Below are positions 28,304 to 38,810 of a DNA stretch of 64,000 nt, one piece after another. Origin of the DNA: Nonomuraea maritima (lineage in GTDB: Bacteria; Actinomycetota; Actinomycetes; Streptosporangiales; Streptosporangiaceae); contig NZ_FNFB01000006.1 of assembly GCF_900100395.1 (NCBI RefSeq), positions 186,001 to 250,000 of the forward strand, written 5' to 3'. The notes under the pieces are model-generated. The model saw nothing but the letters and a program-made list of their open reading frames with translations, was not told where the DNA came from and ran no database searches. The translations under genes were made by a program, and so were the position numbers. Within the stretch, counting starts at the first letter, position 1, and each line of letters begins with the position of its first letter.

Positions 28304-29695
28304 GTGTTCACCCCCCGAAGGGCCGCGGTACTGATCGCGTCCCTCGTCGCCTTCGCCGGTTTCGCGCCGGCCGCACAGGCATCGGACATCCCGGCTCCAG
28401 GCGAGATCGCCAAGAGCGCCAACATCAGCCACGTCGCCAACATCCCGAAGCCGGCGCCGTTGGCCGACATCAACACCGACATCGCGTTCCAGGGCGACTA
28501 CGCCTACGTGGGCAACTACTCCGGGTTCTCGATCTACGACATCAAGAACCCGAAGAAGACGAAGGTCGTCAGCTCGGTCGTCTGCCCCGGTGGGCAGATG
28601 GACGTCAGCGTCTACGGCAACCTGCTGTTCGGCTCCGTCGACTCCTCCCGCAGCGACGACTCCTGCAGCAGCACGTCGCAGAGCGCCGCGGTCAAGGAGT
28701 CGTGGGAGGGCGTCCGCATCTTCGACATCTCCGACAAGGCGAACCCTCGCTACATCAAGTCGGTCGAGACGAACTGCGGCTCCCACACCCACACGCTGGT
28801 GCCTGACCGCAAGGGCAAGGACGTCTACCTCTACGTCTCGTCCTACAGCCCGAGCGCGTCGTTCCCCGACTGCCAGCCGCCGCACGACCTGATCTCGATC
28901 ATCAAGGTTCCGGTGAACGACCCGACGGCCGCGTCCGTCGTCGGCACGCCGAACCTGTTCCCGGACGGCGGCTTCCCCGGCGTCCCGGGTTCGTACCCGA
29001 ACGGCAAGTCGGCGACGACCGGCTGCCACGACATCACCGCCTACCCGGAGAAGGGCATCGCGGCGGGCGCCTGCATGGGCGAGGGCATCCTCATGGACAT
29101 CAGCGACCCCGAGCAGCCTCGGGTCACCGCGACCGTCCGCGACGAGACCAACTTCGCCTTCTGGCACTCCGCCACGTTCAACAACGACGCCACCAAGGTC
29201 ATCTTCACCGACGAGCTCGGCGGCGGCGGCGCGGCGACCTGCAACGAGGCCATCGGGCCGAACCGGGGCGCCAACGCCTACTACGACATCGTCGGCGGCA
29301 AGATGGTCTTCAAGGGCTACTTCAAGATCGACCGCTACCAGGACGACAGTGAGAACTGCGTCGCCCACAACGGCTCGCTGATCCCGGTCAAGGGCCGCGA
29401 CATCATGGTCCAGGCCTGGTACCAGGGCGGCATCTCCGTCGTCGACTTCACCGACTCGGCCCACCCGAAGGAGATCGGCTTCTTCGAGCGCGGCCCCGAC
29501 AGCACCGCGCCTCCGCTGAGCGGCGGCTTCTGGTCGGCGTACTACTACAACGGCTACATCTACGGCTCCGACTTCAACCTGGGCCTCGATGTGCTGAAGA
29601 TCACCGACCCGCGTACGAACCAGGCGAAGAGCGTGAAGATGGACATCCTCAACACGCAGTCGCAGACCTCGTACCCCGAGCACGGTCGTCACTGA
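28304..29695 (+). CDS. secreted LVIVD-repeat protein, copy 1
   Basis: 463 residues from GTG 28304 (cggagg just upstream). A signal peptide (FTPRRAAVLIASLVAFAGFAPAAQA) precedes a chain of LVIVD-type blades (GYAYVGNYSGFSIYDIKNP-like, EGVRIFDISDKANPRYI, GISVVDFTDSAHPKEIG), so a beta-propeller outside the cell is likely. Conserved Cys and His residues recur (ETNCGSHTH, PDCQPPHD, GCHDIT, FWHSATF, NCVAHNGS), suggesting disulfides or a metal site. No catalytic assignment is possible. It is followed by a perfect terminator and then a close paralogue. Confidence 0.88.
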   Translation: MFTPRRAAVLIASLVAFAGFAPAAQASDIPAPGEIAKSANISHVANIPKPAPLADINTDIAFQGDYAYVGNYSGFSIYDIKNPKKTKVVSSVVCPGGQMDVSVYGNLLFGSVDSSRSDDSCSSTSQSAAVKESWEGVRIFDISDKANPRYIKSVETNCGSHTHTLVPDRKGKDVYLYVSSYSPSASFPDCQPPHDLISIIKVPVNDPTAASVVGTPNLFPDGGFPGVPGSYPNGKSATTGCHDITAYPEKGIAAGACMGEGILMDISDPEQPRVTATVRDETNFAFWHSATFNNDATKVIFTDELGGGGAATCNEAIGPNRGANAYYDIVGGKMVFKGYFKIDRYQDDSENCVAHNGSLIPVKGRDIMVQAWYQGGISVVDFTDSAHPKEIGFFERGPDSTAPPLSGGFWSAYYYNGYIYGSDFNLGLDVLKITDPRTNQAKSVKMDILNTQSQTSYPEHGRH

Positions 29696-29700
29696 TCCTC

Positions 29701-29737
29701 GGCGGTGAGGGCCGCACCGGCCCTCACCGCCCCCTTT
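29701..29737 (+). terminator. rho-independent terminator between the two LVIVD genes
   Basis: Perfect 13-bp stem (ggcggtgagggcc and complement) with a five-base loop, followed by CCCTTTT. It is one of the clearest terminators in the window. It implies that copy 2 has its own promoter or depends on read-through. Confidence 0.9.
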
Positions 29738-29791
29738 TGCTCTCCGCGTTCGACAGGTCCCACCGGACACAGTGATCAAGGAGGCTCCCGA

Positions 29792-31177
29792 GTGTCATTC
29801 GCACGTCGTGCCCTCGCCGTCGTGGCGGCCGCCGCGACGGCATTAGCGCTGGCGGGCATGCCGGCGCAGGCCACCGACATCCCGCCCCCCGACACCGTGG
29901 TCACCAGCCGGAACGTGACTCACGTCCTGAACGTCCCGAAGCCGACCCCCATCGCCGGCACCATCAACACCGACATCGCCTTCCAGGGCGGTTACGCGTT
30001 CGTCGGCAACTACGGCGGCTTCTCCATCTACGACATCAAGAACCCGAAGAAGACCAAGGTCGTCAGCTCGGTCGTCTGCCCCGGCGCCCAGATGGACGTC
30101 AGCGTCTACGGCGACCTGCTCTTCGGCGCCGTCGACGCCTCGCGCAGCGACGACTCGTGCAACAGCACGTCGCAGAGCGCCGCGGTCAAGGAGTCGTGGG
30201 AAGGCGTTCGCATCTTCGACATCTCCGACAAGGCGAACCCGCGCTACATCAAGTCGGTGGAGACGAACTGCGGCTCGCACACGCTGACGGTGGTGCCAGG
30301 CAAGGGCCCGGACAAGAAGCGCAACGTCTACGTGTACGTCTCGTCGTACTCGCCGTCGGCGACGTTCCCCGACTGCCAGCCGCCGCACGACAAGATCTCG
30401 GTCATCAAGGTGCCGCTCAAGAACGCGGCCGCCGCCGAGCTCGCCGCCACGCCGGTCGTCTTCCCCGACGGCGGCAACGAGACCCAGCCCGGCCTGCTGC
30501 TGCCGACCAGCGGCTGCCACGACATCACCGTCTACGCCGAGAAGGACATCGCGGCGGGCGCCTGCATGGGCGACGGTGTGCTGTTCGACATCTCCGACCG
30601 GCTCAACCCGCGGATCACGGCGCGGACCACCGACCCGAACTTCGCGTTCTGGCACTCCGCCACGTTCAACAACGACGCCACGAAGGTCGTCTTCACCGAC
30701 GAGCTCGGCGGCGGCGGCGCGGCCACCTGCAACGAGACGGTCGGCCCCAACCGCGGCGCGGACGCCATCTTCGACATCAAGCGCGGTCAGCTCGTCTTCA
30801 AGAGCTACTTCAAGCTGCCGCGCCACCAGGACGACACCGAGAACTGCGTCGCCCACAACGGCTCGCTCATCCCGGTCAAGGGCCGCGACATCATGGTCCA
30901 GGCCTGGTACATGGGCGGCGTGTCGATCTGGGACTTCACCGACTCGGCGCGGCCCAGGGAGATCGGCTACTTCGACCGCGGCCCGCGCTCCGACGGCTCG
31001 GGCGGCGGCATCTGGTCCGCGTACTACTACAACGGCTACATCTACGCGGCCGACTTCAACGAGGGCCTCGACGTCGTCCAGATCAAGGACAAGCTGACGG
31101 ACGGCGCCAAGCACGTCCGCATGGACGACCTGAACGTGCAGACCCAGGAGTCGTACGGCGGCGGTCACCGCCACTGA
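29792..31177 (+). CDS. secreted LVIVD-repeat protein, copy 2
   Basis: 461 residues from GTG 29792, preceded by an excellent AAGGAGG. Signal peptide (SFARRALAVVAAAATALALAGMPAQA) and the same blade order as copy 1, with long identical runs such as GFSIYDIKNPKKTKVV, ESWEGVRIFDISDKANPRYI and CVAHNGSLIPVKGRDIMVQAWY. The conserved Cys and His residues of copy 1 are retained apart from the second His of GSHTH (GSHTL here). Differences cluster in the middle (FPDGGNETQPGLL) and the tail. This is a tandem duplication that has diverged mainly at loops. Function unknown. Confidence 0.88.
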   Translation: MSFARRALAVVAAAATALALAGMPAQATDIPPPDTVVTSRNVTHVLNVPKPTPIAGTINTDIAFQGGYAFVGNYGGFSIYDIKNPKKTKVVSSVVCPGAQMDVSVYGDLLFGAVDASRSDDSCNSTSQSAAVKESWEGVRIFDISDKANPRYIKSVETNCGSHTLTVVPGKGPDKKRNVYVYVSSYSPSATFPDCQPPHDKISVIKVPLKNAAAAELAATPVVFPDGGNETQPGLLLPTSGCHDITVYAEKDIAAGACMGDGVLFDISDRLNPRITARTTDPNFAFWHSATFNNDATKVVFTDELGGGGAATCNETVGPNRGADAIFDIKRGQLVFKSYFKLPRHQDDTENCVAHNGSLIPVKGRDIMVQAWYMGGVSIWDFTDSARPREIGYFDRGPRSDGSGGGIWSAYYYNGYIYAADFNEGLDVVQIKDKLTDGAKHVRMDDLNVQTQESYGGGHRH

Positions 31178-31192
31178 CCGGCTGAACCGTAC

Positions 31193-32077
31193 TCACTGGG
31201 GCGGCGCGAACCCGCCCGGAGTCGCCTGCGGCGGCTCCGGGACGGGTGGCGCCGGAGCGGGGCCCTGCTGTGGCGGCTGCCACGGCGGGGCCTGCCGCAT
31301 GTCAGGAGCCTGCGGGGGAGTGACGGCGCCGGGCCCCTGCGCGAACCTGGCCTCCTGCCTGCGCCGGCGCTCGGCCAGGACGGCGCTCAGGTACGCGTGC
31401 GGCGGCGCTCCGGCGGGCGGCGCGGGCGAGACGAACGTCGCCACCTGCGCCGCGATGCGCATCCCCATCTCGTGCCGGACCGCGGGCGACAGCTCGTGCC
31501 AGCGCGTCAGGTACTGGCGGGCGGCCTCCGCCGTCTGGTCGGGGAGCTGGGACAGTTCAAGCGCGGCCGCCCAGCCCGCGAGCTGCGGCGGCATCACGAC
31601 GCTCTGGTACGCCTGGCGCGGCGCCCGCTCGGAGATCACGATGGTGCCGGCGAACACGTCGCCGAGCCGCTTGCCCCGCTGCGAGACCAGCGACGCGATC
31701 AGCGCGGGCGCCCCCGACAGCAGCCACAGCTCCACGATCCCGGCGAGCCCGCGGAACAGCGCCTGCCGGAAGCGCTCAGGGCTGCCGTCGTCGCTGACCA
31801 CCCGCAGGCCGAGCGCCAGCTTGCCGAGGCTGCGGCCCCTGCTCAGGGACTCGAAGGCGACCGGGTAGCCGACCATCACCGCAATGATCATGACCAGCAT
31901 GACCGCCGAGAACATCGCCAGGTCGGTGATCGGCGCGAACGCCCCCAGCAGGGCATAGGCGACGAACATCACGACGAACTGGACGACCAGGTCGATCACG
32001 ATCGCCAGCGCACGGGACGGCATCTGGGCCACGCGCACTTCGACGACGACCGCGTCGCCGGTCACAACCTCTGACAT
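31193..32077 (-). CDS. RDD-family membrane protein
   Basis: 294 residues. The RDD domain (VAQMPSRALAIVIDLVVQFVV ... SRGRSLGKLALGLRVVSDDG ... KRLGDVFAGTIVISE) gives three or four membrane helices. A soluble helical region and a Pro/Gln-rich C-terminus (PPQAPDMRQAPPWQPPQQ) follow. RDD proteins are poorly understood; some act in ion transport. It is divergent from the SpoIIM-like gene with 51 bases between, as in the mycobacterial Rv3695/Rv3694c pair. Confidence 0.9.
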   Translation of the reverse strand: MSEVVTGDAVVVEVRVAQMPSRALAIVIDLVVQFVVMFVAYALLGAFAPITDLAMFSAVMLVMIIAVMVGYPVAFESLSRGRSLGKLALGLRVVSDDGSPERFRQALFRGLAGIVELWLLSGAPALIASLVSQRGKRLGDVFAGTIVISERAPRQAYQSVVMPPQLAGWAAALELSQLPDQTAEAARQYLTRWHELSPAVRHEMGMRIAAQVATFVSPAPPAGAPPHAYLSAVLAERRRRQEARFAQGPGAVTPPQAPDMRQAPPWQPPQQGPAPAPPVPEPPQATPGGFAPPQ

Positions 32078-32128
32078 ATGTGGAGCCTAACGGCTCTTCC
32101 CCGTCGATCGAGCGGCCAGAATGTTCGG

Positions 32129-33121
32129 GTGGACATCGACGCGTTCGTCACGGCACACCGCCCCGCCTGGGACCGGCTCGACCAGCTCGTCAAGAGCCGC
32201 TCGTCCCTGACGGGCGCCGAGGTGGACGAGCTGGTGGAGCTCTACCAGCGGGTGTCGACGCATCTGTCCATCGTCCGCTCGTCCTCGCGCGACCCCATGC
32301 TGGTCGGGCGCCTGTCGGCGCTGGTGGCGCGGGCGCGTTCCGCGGTGACGGGCGCGCACGCCCCGGCCTGGCGCGAGCTGACGCGCTTCTTCACGGTGTC
32401 GTTCCCCGTGGTCGCCTACCGGGCGCGGTGGTGGTGGCTCGTCACCTCGCTCGCGTTCGTGGCGGTGGCGTTCGTGATGGGCGCGTGGGTGGCGGGCAAC
32501 CCCGAGGTGCAGGCCACGATCGCGAGCCCCGAGCAGATCACGCAGCTCGTCAACGAGGACTTCGCCGACTACTACTCCGAGAACCCGGCCGCCTCCTTCG
32601 CCGGTCGCGTGTGGACCAACAACGCGTGGCTGGCCCTCCAGACCATCGCGTTCGCGGTGGTGCTCGGGCTACCGATCCCCTACCTGCTGTACGTCAACGC
32701 CGCGAACGTCGCCGCGTCCGGCGGGCTCATGGCCTCCCGCGACAAGCTCGACATCTTCTTCGGCCTGATCCTGCCGCACGGGCTGCTGGAGCTGACCGCG
32801 GTGTTCCTCGCGGCGGCCGTCGGCATGCGGCTCGGCTGGAAGGTCATCGACCCCGGCCCGCGCAGGCGCGTCGAGGTGCTGGCCGAGCAGGGCCGGGCCG
32901 TGATGAGCGTGGCTCTGGGGCTGGTCGTGGTGCTGTTCGTGTCGGGGCTGATCGAGGCGTTCGTGACGCCTTCCGGGCTGCCGACGTGGGCGCGCGTCGG
33001 CATCGGCGTGCTCGCCGAGGCCGCCTTCATCGCGTACGTGGTCGTCCTCGGCCGCAGGGCGGTGGCCAGGGACGAGACCGGCGATCTCGAACGCGCACCC
33101 GACGTCGCCCCGGCCGCCTGA
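32129..33121 (+). CDS. stage II sporulation protein M (SpoIIM)-like membrane protein
   Basis: 330 residues from GTG 32129. A soluble helical N-terminus (DIDAFVTAHRPAWDRLDQLVK, LSIVRSSSRDP) precedes membrane helices with the SpoIIM/DUF95 signatures WTNNAWLALQTIAFAVVLGLP and FFGLILPHGLLELTAVFLAAAVGMRLGW. In Bacillus SpoIIM works in peptidoglycan remodelling during engulfment. In actinobacteria the RDD-SpoIIM-DUF58-MoxR set is conserved and its task is not known. No ribosome site is evident before the GTG. Confidence 0.9.
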   Translation: MDIDAFVTAHRPAWDRLDQLVKSRSSLTGAEVDELVELYQRVSTHLSIVRSSSRDPMLVGRLSALVARARSAVTGAHAPAWRELTRFFTVSFPVVAYRARWWWLVTSLAFVAVAFVMGAWVAGNPEVQATIASPEQITQLVNEDFADYYSENPAASFAGRVWTNNAWLALQTIAFAVVLGLPIPYLLYVNAANVAASGGLMASRDKLDIFFGLILPHGLLELTAVFLAAAVGMRLGWKVIDPGPRRRVEVLAEQGRAVMSVALGLVVVLFVSGLIEAFVTPSGLPTWARVGIGVLAEAAFIAYVVVLGRRAVARDETGDLERAPDVAPAA

Positions 33122-33127
33122 CCACGG

Positions 33128-34501
33128 TCACAGGCGTCCGGCGGCCTTCAACGCGAGGTACGCGTCCGCGAGAGCGGGCGCGATGTCGTCGGGCGACGCG
33201 TCCACGACCTCGACGCCGTGCCGCCGCAGCCGGGCCGTGATGCGCCGCCGCCCGAGCCGGGCCTGCTCGGCCGCCGCGGCGTCGTACACCTCCTCGGCCG
33301 TGCCGCGGCGGGCCGCCATGGCCGTGACGCGCGGATCGGACACCCCGGCCACCAGCACCAGGTGCCGCGCCGACAGTTGCGGCAGGACCGGCATGAGTCC
33401 CTCGTCGAGGGCCGCGGGGTTGAGGTCGGTCAGCAGCACCACGAGGCAGCGCCGCTTGGCCCGCGCCAGGACCGCCGCCACCATGCCCTGCGCGTCGGCC
33501 TCGACCAGCTCCGCCTCGATCGGCGCCATCGCGTTGACCAGCGTGGACAGCAGCTCGGTACGCGCCGCCCCACTCACCCAGGCGCGTACGGCCCGGTCGT
33601 GGGCGAGGAAGTCGACCCGGTCGCCCGCCCGGGCGGCGAGCGCCGCGAGCAGCAGCGCCGCGTCCATCGACCAGTCGAGCCGCGGCCAGCCCGGCGTGGG
33701 CAGCGGATCGGGCCGGGGCAGCAGGCCGCCGGGATCGGGCGTGGCGCCAGCAAGGGGGACGGGCGCCTCGCCCACCCGGCCGGCGGACGTGCGTCCGGTG
33801 TCGAGCACGATCAGCACCCGGCGGTCGCGCTCGGGACGCCAGGTGCGCACGACGACGTCATCGCGGCGCGCGGTCGCCCGCCAGTCGATGGAGCGCACGT
33901 CGTCGCCCACCACGTACTCGCGCAGGGAGTCGAACTCGGTGCCCTGCCCGCGGACCAGCGCCGGGTGCCGTCCGTCCAGCTCGCGCAGCCTGGCCAGGCG
34001 GGACGGCAGGTGCTTGCGCGACAGGAACGGCGGCAGCACGCGCACCGTCCACGGCGCCTGATGGGTGCCCTGCCGGGCGGCCAGGCCCAGCGGCCCCAGC
34101 GAGCGCACGGTCACTGCCACGGACGAGCGGTCGCCGCGCCGCGTCGGGGTGAGCGTCATGACGACCTTGCGGCGTTCACCGGCGGGCACGTCGACGCGCG
34201 CCACCCGCGGAGCCGCCCCCGCCGACGGCGGCCAGGCGTCCCTCAGCAGACCGCGTACGCGCCGGTCGCCCGCGTTCTCCACCACCAGCTCGACCGTGGC
34301 CCGCTCGCCGAGCCTGATCAGGGTGTCGCCGGAGCGGTGGAAGCGCAGCGGGCGCACCGGACCGGCGAACGCCAGGTCGATGACGATCCCGGCGGCCAGC
34401 AGCAGGCAGACCCCGGCCAGCGCGGCGCCCGGCTGCGGCGCGAGCAGCACCACGACGATCCCGAGGGCCGCGAGCAGGCCCGCGCGCCCCGTCAGCGCCA
34501 T
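33128..34501 (-). CDS. DUF58 domain protein (vWA-like partner of MoxR)
   Basis: 457 residues. Two N-terminal membrane helices are followed by a beta domain and the DUF58 core: GTEFDSLREYVVGDDVRSIDWRATARRDDVVVRTWRPERDRRVLIVLDTGRTS. The last part resembles a von Willebrand A fold with the metal site altered. DUF58 proteins usually pair with MoxR AAA+ ATPases, encoded directly upstream here (34539-35519). The pair probably assembles or activates a membrane or cell-envelope complex; the client is unknown. Confidence 0.9.
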   Translation of the reverse strand: MALTGRAGLLAALGIVVVLLAPQPGAALAGVCLLLAAGIVIDLAFAGPVRPLRFHRSGDTLIRLGERATVELVVENAGDRRVRGLLRDAWPPSAGAAPRVARVDVPAGERRKVVMTLTPTRRGDRSSVAVTVRSLGPLGLAARQGTHQAPWTVRVLPPFLSRKHLPSRLARLRELDGRHPALVRGQGTEFDSLREYVVGDDVRSIDWRATARRDDVVVRTWRPERDRRVLIVLDTGRTSAGRVGEAPVPLAGATPDPGGLLPRPDPLPTPGWPRLDWSMDAALLLAALAARAGDRVDFLAHDRAVRAWVSGAARTELLSTLVNAMAPIEAELVEADAQGMVAAVLARAKRRCLVVLLTDLNPAALDEGLMPVLPQLSARHLVLVAGVSDPRVTAMAARRGTAEEVYDAAAAEQARLGRRRITARLRRHGVEVVDASPDDIAPALADAYLALKAAGRL

Positions 34502-34538
34502 CGGCCCGCCACCGCATGAACCGCGTAGGCCGCCGTCA

Positions 34539-35508
<970 letters not shown>

Positions 35509-35519
<11 letters not shown>

Positions 35520-36687
35520 TGACCTGCCTTTCCACGGAGTACAAGTGTCCGGCCAACGCGACGAGCCCGGCGTCGTCCGCGGGCGGGGGGCCGTAGAGCG
35601 CCGCGATCAACTCCTGCGGGTCGAGCCCCGTACGGGCCGCCAGCGCGGTGACGACCTCGTGCCGTCCGGCGCCCGCGACCAGCCCGAGCCGGGGGACGAT
35701 CCGGTCGATCGTGCCCTCGCGCAGCACGTCGGCCGCGCGTTGCCTGGCGCGTCTGGCGCGGTAGAGGCGCCCGCGTCCCTCGACCGTCTCGGCGGCCCTG
35801 ACGACGACCGGCAGCTTCTCGGTCACCACGGGTCCGAGGCGCCTGCCCCGCCAGAACGCGGTGACGGCGAGGGCGATGACTGCCATGGCGAGCGCCCAGC
35901 GGATGCTGCCGGGCATCAGGTCCTCCAGCGAGCGGCCGCGCTCGCCCGCGAGGTCGAGGGGCGGCGGGTCGTCGGGACGCACCAGCCACGTGACGGCCTT
36001 GGCGGAGCCGACGAGGTTGAGCGCGAGTGCCGCGTTGCCGCCCTCGCTCAGGCGCTGGTTGGTCATGAAGGAGCCGTCGCCGACGACCGTCGTGACGCCG
36101 CCGCCGTTCGGGAAGCTGACCAGCAGGTGCCCGTCGCCGGCCGGGTAGCAGCCGGTCGTCCCCCTCGGCCCGGTCATCGAAAGGCCGCCCAGGTAGGCGC
36201 TCCCCGCGGCGGTCGCGGCCGGCAGCCGGCAGTCGGGGTCGCGGTCGCGCGAGCGCACGTCCGCGGCGGTCACGCGGACGCCGGAGGCGAGGGTGGACAG
36301 CGCCGGCAGGTTGCCGACCACGAGCCGGTCGCCGGGGATGCGGGCCAGGGCGGACTCGTCGGCGTACGTGGCGTCGGTGATCAGCAGGAGCCGGTCACCG
36401 GTGCCGGCCCGCCCGGCGGCGGCCGCGGCGGAGTCGACCCGGTCGACCGTGACGCCGCGCTCGCGCAGCAGCGCGGCCAGCGCTCCTGAGCCCACGAGCG
36501 AGGTGTCGTCGGGGTCGAGCCGGCGCTGCGGCCCCCGGTCGGGCAGGATCAGCAGGGTCACCGCGGAGACGAGCACGACGAGGACGCCCACCAGCACGAC
36601 GCCGCGCGCCGAGCGCCAGGCCGAGCGCACGGTGGGGGAACTGGGGTACGACCCCGCGCCCTGCTCGGGACGCGCCTGCACGCTCAC
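35509..36687 (-). CDS. DUF4350 domain membrane protein
   Basis: 392 residues from GTG 36687, which overlaps the DUF4129 stop (GTGA). An N-terminal helix (ARGVVLVGVLVVLVSAVTLLIL) and a second at about residue 250 (IRWALAMAVIALAVTAFW) enclose an extracytoplasmic region with LDPDDTSLVGSGALAALLRERGV and GDGSFMTNQRLSEGGNAALALNLVG, the DUF4350 signature (a GATase-like fold without catalytic residues). The C-terminal cytoplasmic tail is helical. It is part of the MoxR/DUF58/DUF4129 operon. Confidence 0.88.
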
Positions 36688-37325
36688 GAAGCCCCTCCGC
36701 CGTACGCGCCGCTCGCGGTGGTGGTGAGGGTGGGGCGGGCCTGCTGGAGGCGGGTGTCGAGCGACGCCATCGCGTCGTACGCCTCCCTGGTGCCCGGCGC
36801 CCCGCCGTAGGTCACGTCGTCGAAGGACCGGGCCGCGCCCGCCAGCTCCGCCTCGAACGAGGGCAGCGACTTCGCCGCCTCGGCCGCGAGCTCGTGGGCC
36901 GTACGTCCCGGCATGCCGTCGACCAGCGCGCGGTCCTCCAGGTCGCGGGCGATGGCGCGGAGCCGTTCGCGGACGGCCTCGGCCCAGCGCCCCTCGGCGG
37001 CCAGCCCGTCGGCGGCGCGCCTGTGCTCGGCGGCGGTCAGCGTCCGCTCGCCGAACAGCGCTCCCGTCGCAGCGGAGCGCCGGCGCGAGGTGGCCCGCAA
37101 CCGCCAGGTGACCAGGGAGACCACGCCGAGCAGGATCAACATGATCAGCACGGCGGCGATGACGCCGCCGGTCGTGCCGCCGCCGGTGGCCACGTCGGCG
37201 AGGTCGCCGAGGAACTGCATGACCCGCCGGTAGACCAGGTCGAGCAGCGACTCGTGCTGGTATTTCGGGTCGAGGAGCTCGGTCGCTGCCTGGCGGGCCG
37301 CCTCGTCCCTGCCGATCGGGCTCAC
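36684..37325 (-). CDS. DUF4129 domain membrane protein
   Basis: 213 residues from GTG 37325, overlapping the stop of the preceding gene (GTGA). One membrane helix (GGVIAAVLIMLILLGVVSLVTWRL, about residues 53-76) is followed by the DUF4129 helical region: LTAAEHRRAADGLAAEGRWAEAVRERLRAIARDLEDRALVDGMPGRTAHEL. In many bacteria DUF4129 sits at the end of transglutaminase-like proteins paired with MoxR/DUF58; here it stands alone. Function unknown. Confidence 0.87.
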   Translation of the reverse strand: MSPIGRDEAARQAATELLDPKYQHESLLDLVYRRVMQFLGDLADVATGGGTTGGVIAAVLIMLILLGVVSLVTWRLRATSRRRSAATGALFGERTLTAAEHRRAADGLAAEGRWAEAVRERLRAIARDLEDRALVDGMPGRTAHELAAEAAKSLPSFEAELAGAARSFDDVTYGGAPGTREAYDAMASLDTRLQQARPTLTTTASGAYGGGAS

Positions 37326-38539
37326 GAACCGGCCGAGTTGGACGGGTGCCACAGGTCGTCGGCCGACTCGTGCACCCACCCCTGGCGCTGCTGCTCGACC
37401 GCGGCCGTCTGGAGGACGAGGTCGAACGCCTCACCGCGCATGCGCCGGTCGGCGTACAGCAGGCCGGCCACGGCCGCCTCGAACGGATAGGTGAGCATCG
37501 CGCTCAGCGTGTAGCCGACGACGAGGAACAGGGCCGAGACGACGGCGGTGACCGCCGTGGTGCCGCCGAGCACCCCGGCGGCCGTGCCGAACAGGGAGAA
37601 CGGGAAGCCGATGATGTTGGAGACGAGCAGGCAGAGGACCCAGGTGAGCAGCACGATGCCGAACACGCGCCAGAAGTCGCCGGTCACGAGCCGCCACGAG
37701 CGGCGCATGGCGTCGAGCGGGCCCCTGCCCTCCAGCACGACGGCGGCCGGGGCGAACGCGAAGCGCGACTTGAAGAACATGTAGTAGAGGAACCCGAAGG
37801 GCAGCATCAGCAGCACCACCAGGTCGACCAGGCCGATCATCTCGGCGGGGGCGCTCACGACGACCGCCACCACGAGCACCACGAAGACGATCAGCGGCGC
37901 CACCATGATGACCGCCATCAGCCCCAGCACGCCGAACAGCGCCGGCATCCGGCCCCTGGACAGCCGCCAGGCCTCGGCGGCGCTCATGGTGCCGCCGAAG
38001 ACGGCGCGGCCGAGGATGCGGGTCAGCACGCCGGTCAGGATGGTGACCACGACGAACTGCACCGCGAGGGAGACCAGACTGCCGCCGAACAGGCCGGCCA
38101 TCGCGCCGTAGACGTCGTCGGGGGTGGCGTTCACCGGGTCGGTGTAGATGGTGGCCGAGTTGAAGAAGAACCCCTGCGCGACGGCGACGGGGATCGACAC
38201 CACCAGGGCGGCCACCGCCGACAGGCCGAGCACGGCCTTCGGGTTGGAGCGGAACAGCTTGATCGCGCCGTCGAGCATCTCGCCGAGGCGCAGCGGTCGC
38301 AGCGGGATGATGCCGGGCCGCAGAGCCGGCGGTGGCGGCATGTAGCCGTGGCCGTACGGGTGACCCGGATAAGGTGGACGCGGTGTCGCGGGCGCCTGCT
38401 CGTACGGTTGGCCGGCGAGCCCTTGCTGCGGTGAGCCGGGTGCGGTCCACGGAGAGGCCGGCGGGGCGCTGTAGGGCGGGGGCTGTTCGGCCGACCAGCC
38501 GGGTGGCGTCTCGGGCAGGGAACCGTGACCGTCTGACAT
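37322..38539 (-). CDS. polytopic membrane protein with Pro-rich N-terminus
   Basis: About 405 residues from ATG 38539. Residues 1-80 are Pro/Gly/Tyr-rich (PPYPGHPYGHGYMPPP). The rest holds about six hydrophobic helices, with the basic turn RPLRLGEMLDGAIKLFRSNPKAVLGLSAVAALV that is typical of the 'glycerophosphoryl diester phosphodiesterase membrane domain' group. No enzymatic domain is present. It heads the five-gene operon running down to DUF58, and the mycobacterial gene at the same position is Rv3689, as I recall. Confidence 0.82.
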   Translation of the reverse strand: MSDGHGSLPETPPGWSAEQPPPYSAPPASPWTAPGSPQQGLAGQPYEQAPATPRPPYPGHPYGHGYMPPPPALRPGIIPLRPLRLGEMLDGAIKLFRSNPKAVLGLSAVAALVVSIPVAVAQGFFFNSATIYTDPVNATPDDVYGAMAGLFGGSLVSLAVQFVVVTILTGVLTRILGRAVFGGTMSAAEAWRLSRGRMPALFGVLGLMAVIMVAPLIVFVVLVVAVVVSAPAEMIGLVDLVVLLMLPFGFLYYMFFKSRFAFAPAAVVLEGRGPLDAMRRSWRLVTGDFWRVFGIVLLTWVLCLLVSNIIGFPFSLFGTAAGVLGGTTAVTAVVSALFLVVGYTLSAMLTYPFEAAVAGLLYADRRMRGEAFDLVLQTAAVEQQRQGWVHESADDLWHPSNSAGS

Positions 38540-38726
38540 ATCCCAATCCTGGCATGCTGGGCGGGGCCGTGGTGTCACAGAGGAGTTTCGGCGTCCGCTC
38601 TCGCCTGCAATCCCGGGCGAATGTGGACAAGGTTCGCTTACAGGGATGGCAGAAAGTCGCTCTGTTACCGCAGACTGAGGAGAACGATCGCGCGAGGCGG
38701 GCTTTCACGTTCGTCTCTCGTAGGCT

Positions 38727-38741
38727 CATGTGTCACACATG
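38727..38741. promoter_or_regulatory. palindrome CATGTGTCACACATG upstream of mtrA
   Basis: Perfect 15-base inverted repeat with a central C, 70 bases before the mtrA ATG. The GTCACA half resembles the repeated element reported for mycobacterial MtrA, so autoregulation is possible. Confidence 0.45.
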
Positions 38742-38810
38742 GGTCCGCCGAGGGTAACCTACAGCGATCGTGCGGGTATGTCCCACAATGCGTAGAACGA
38801 ATGAGGGGCC

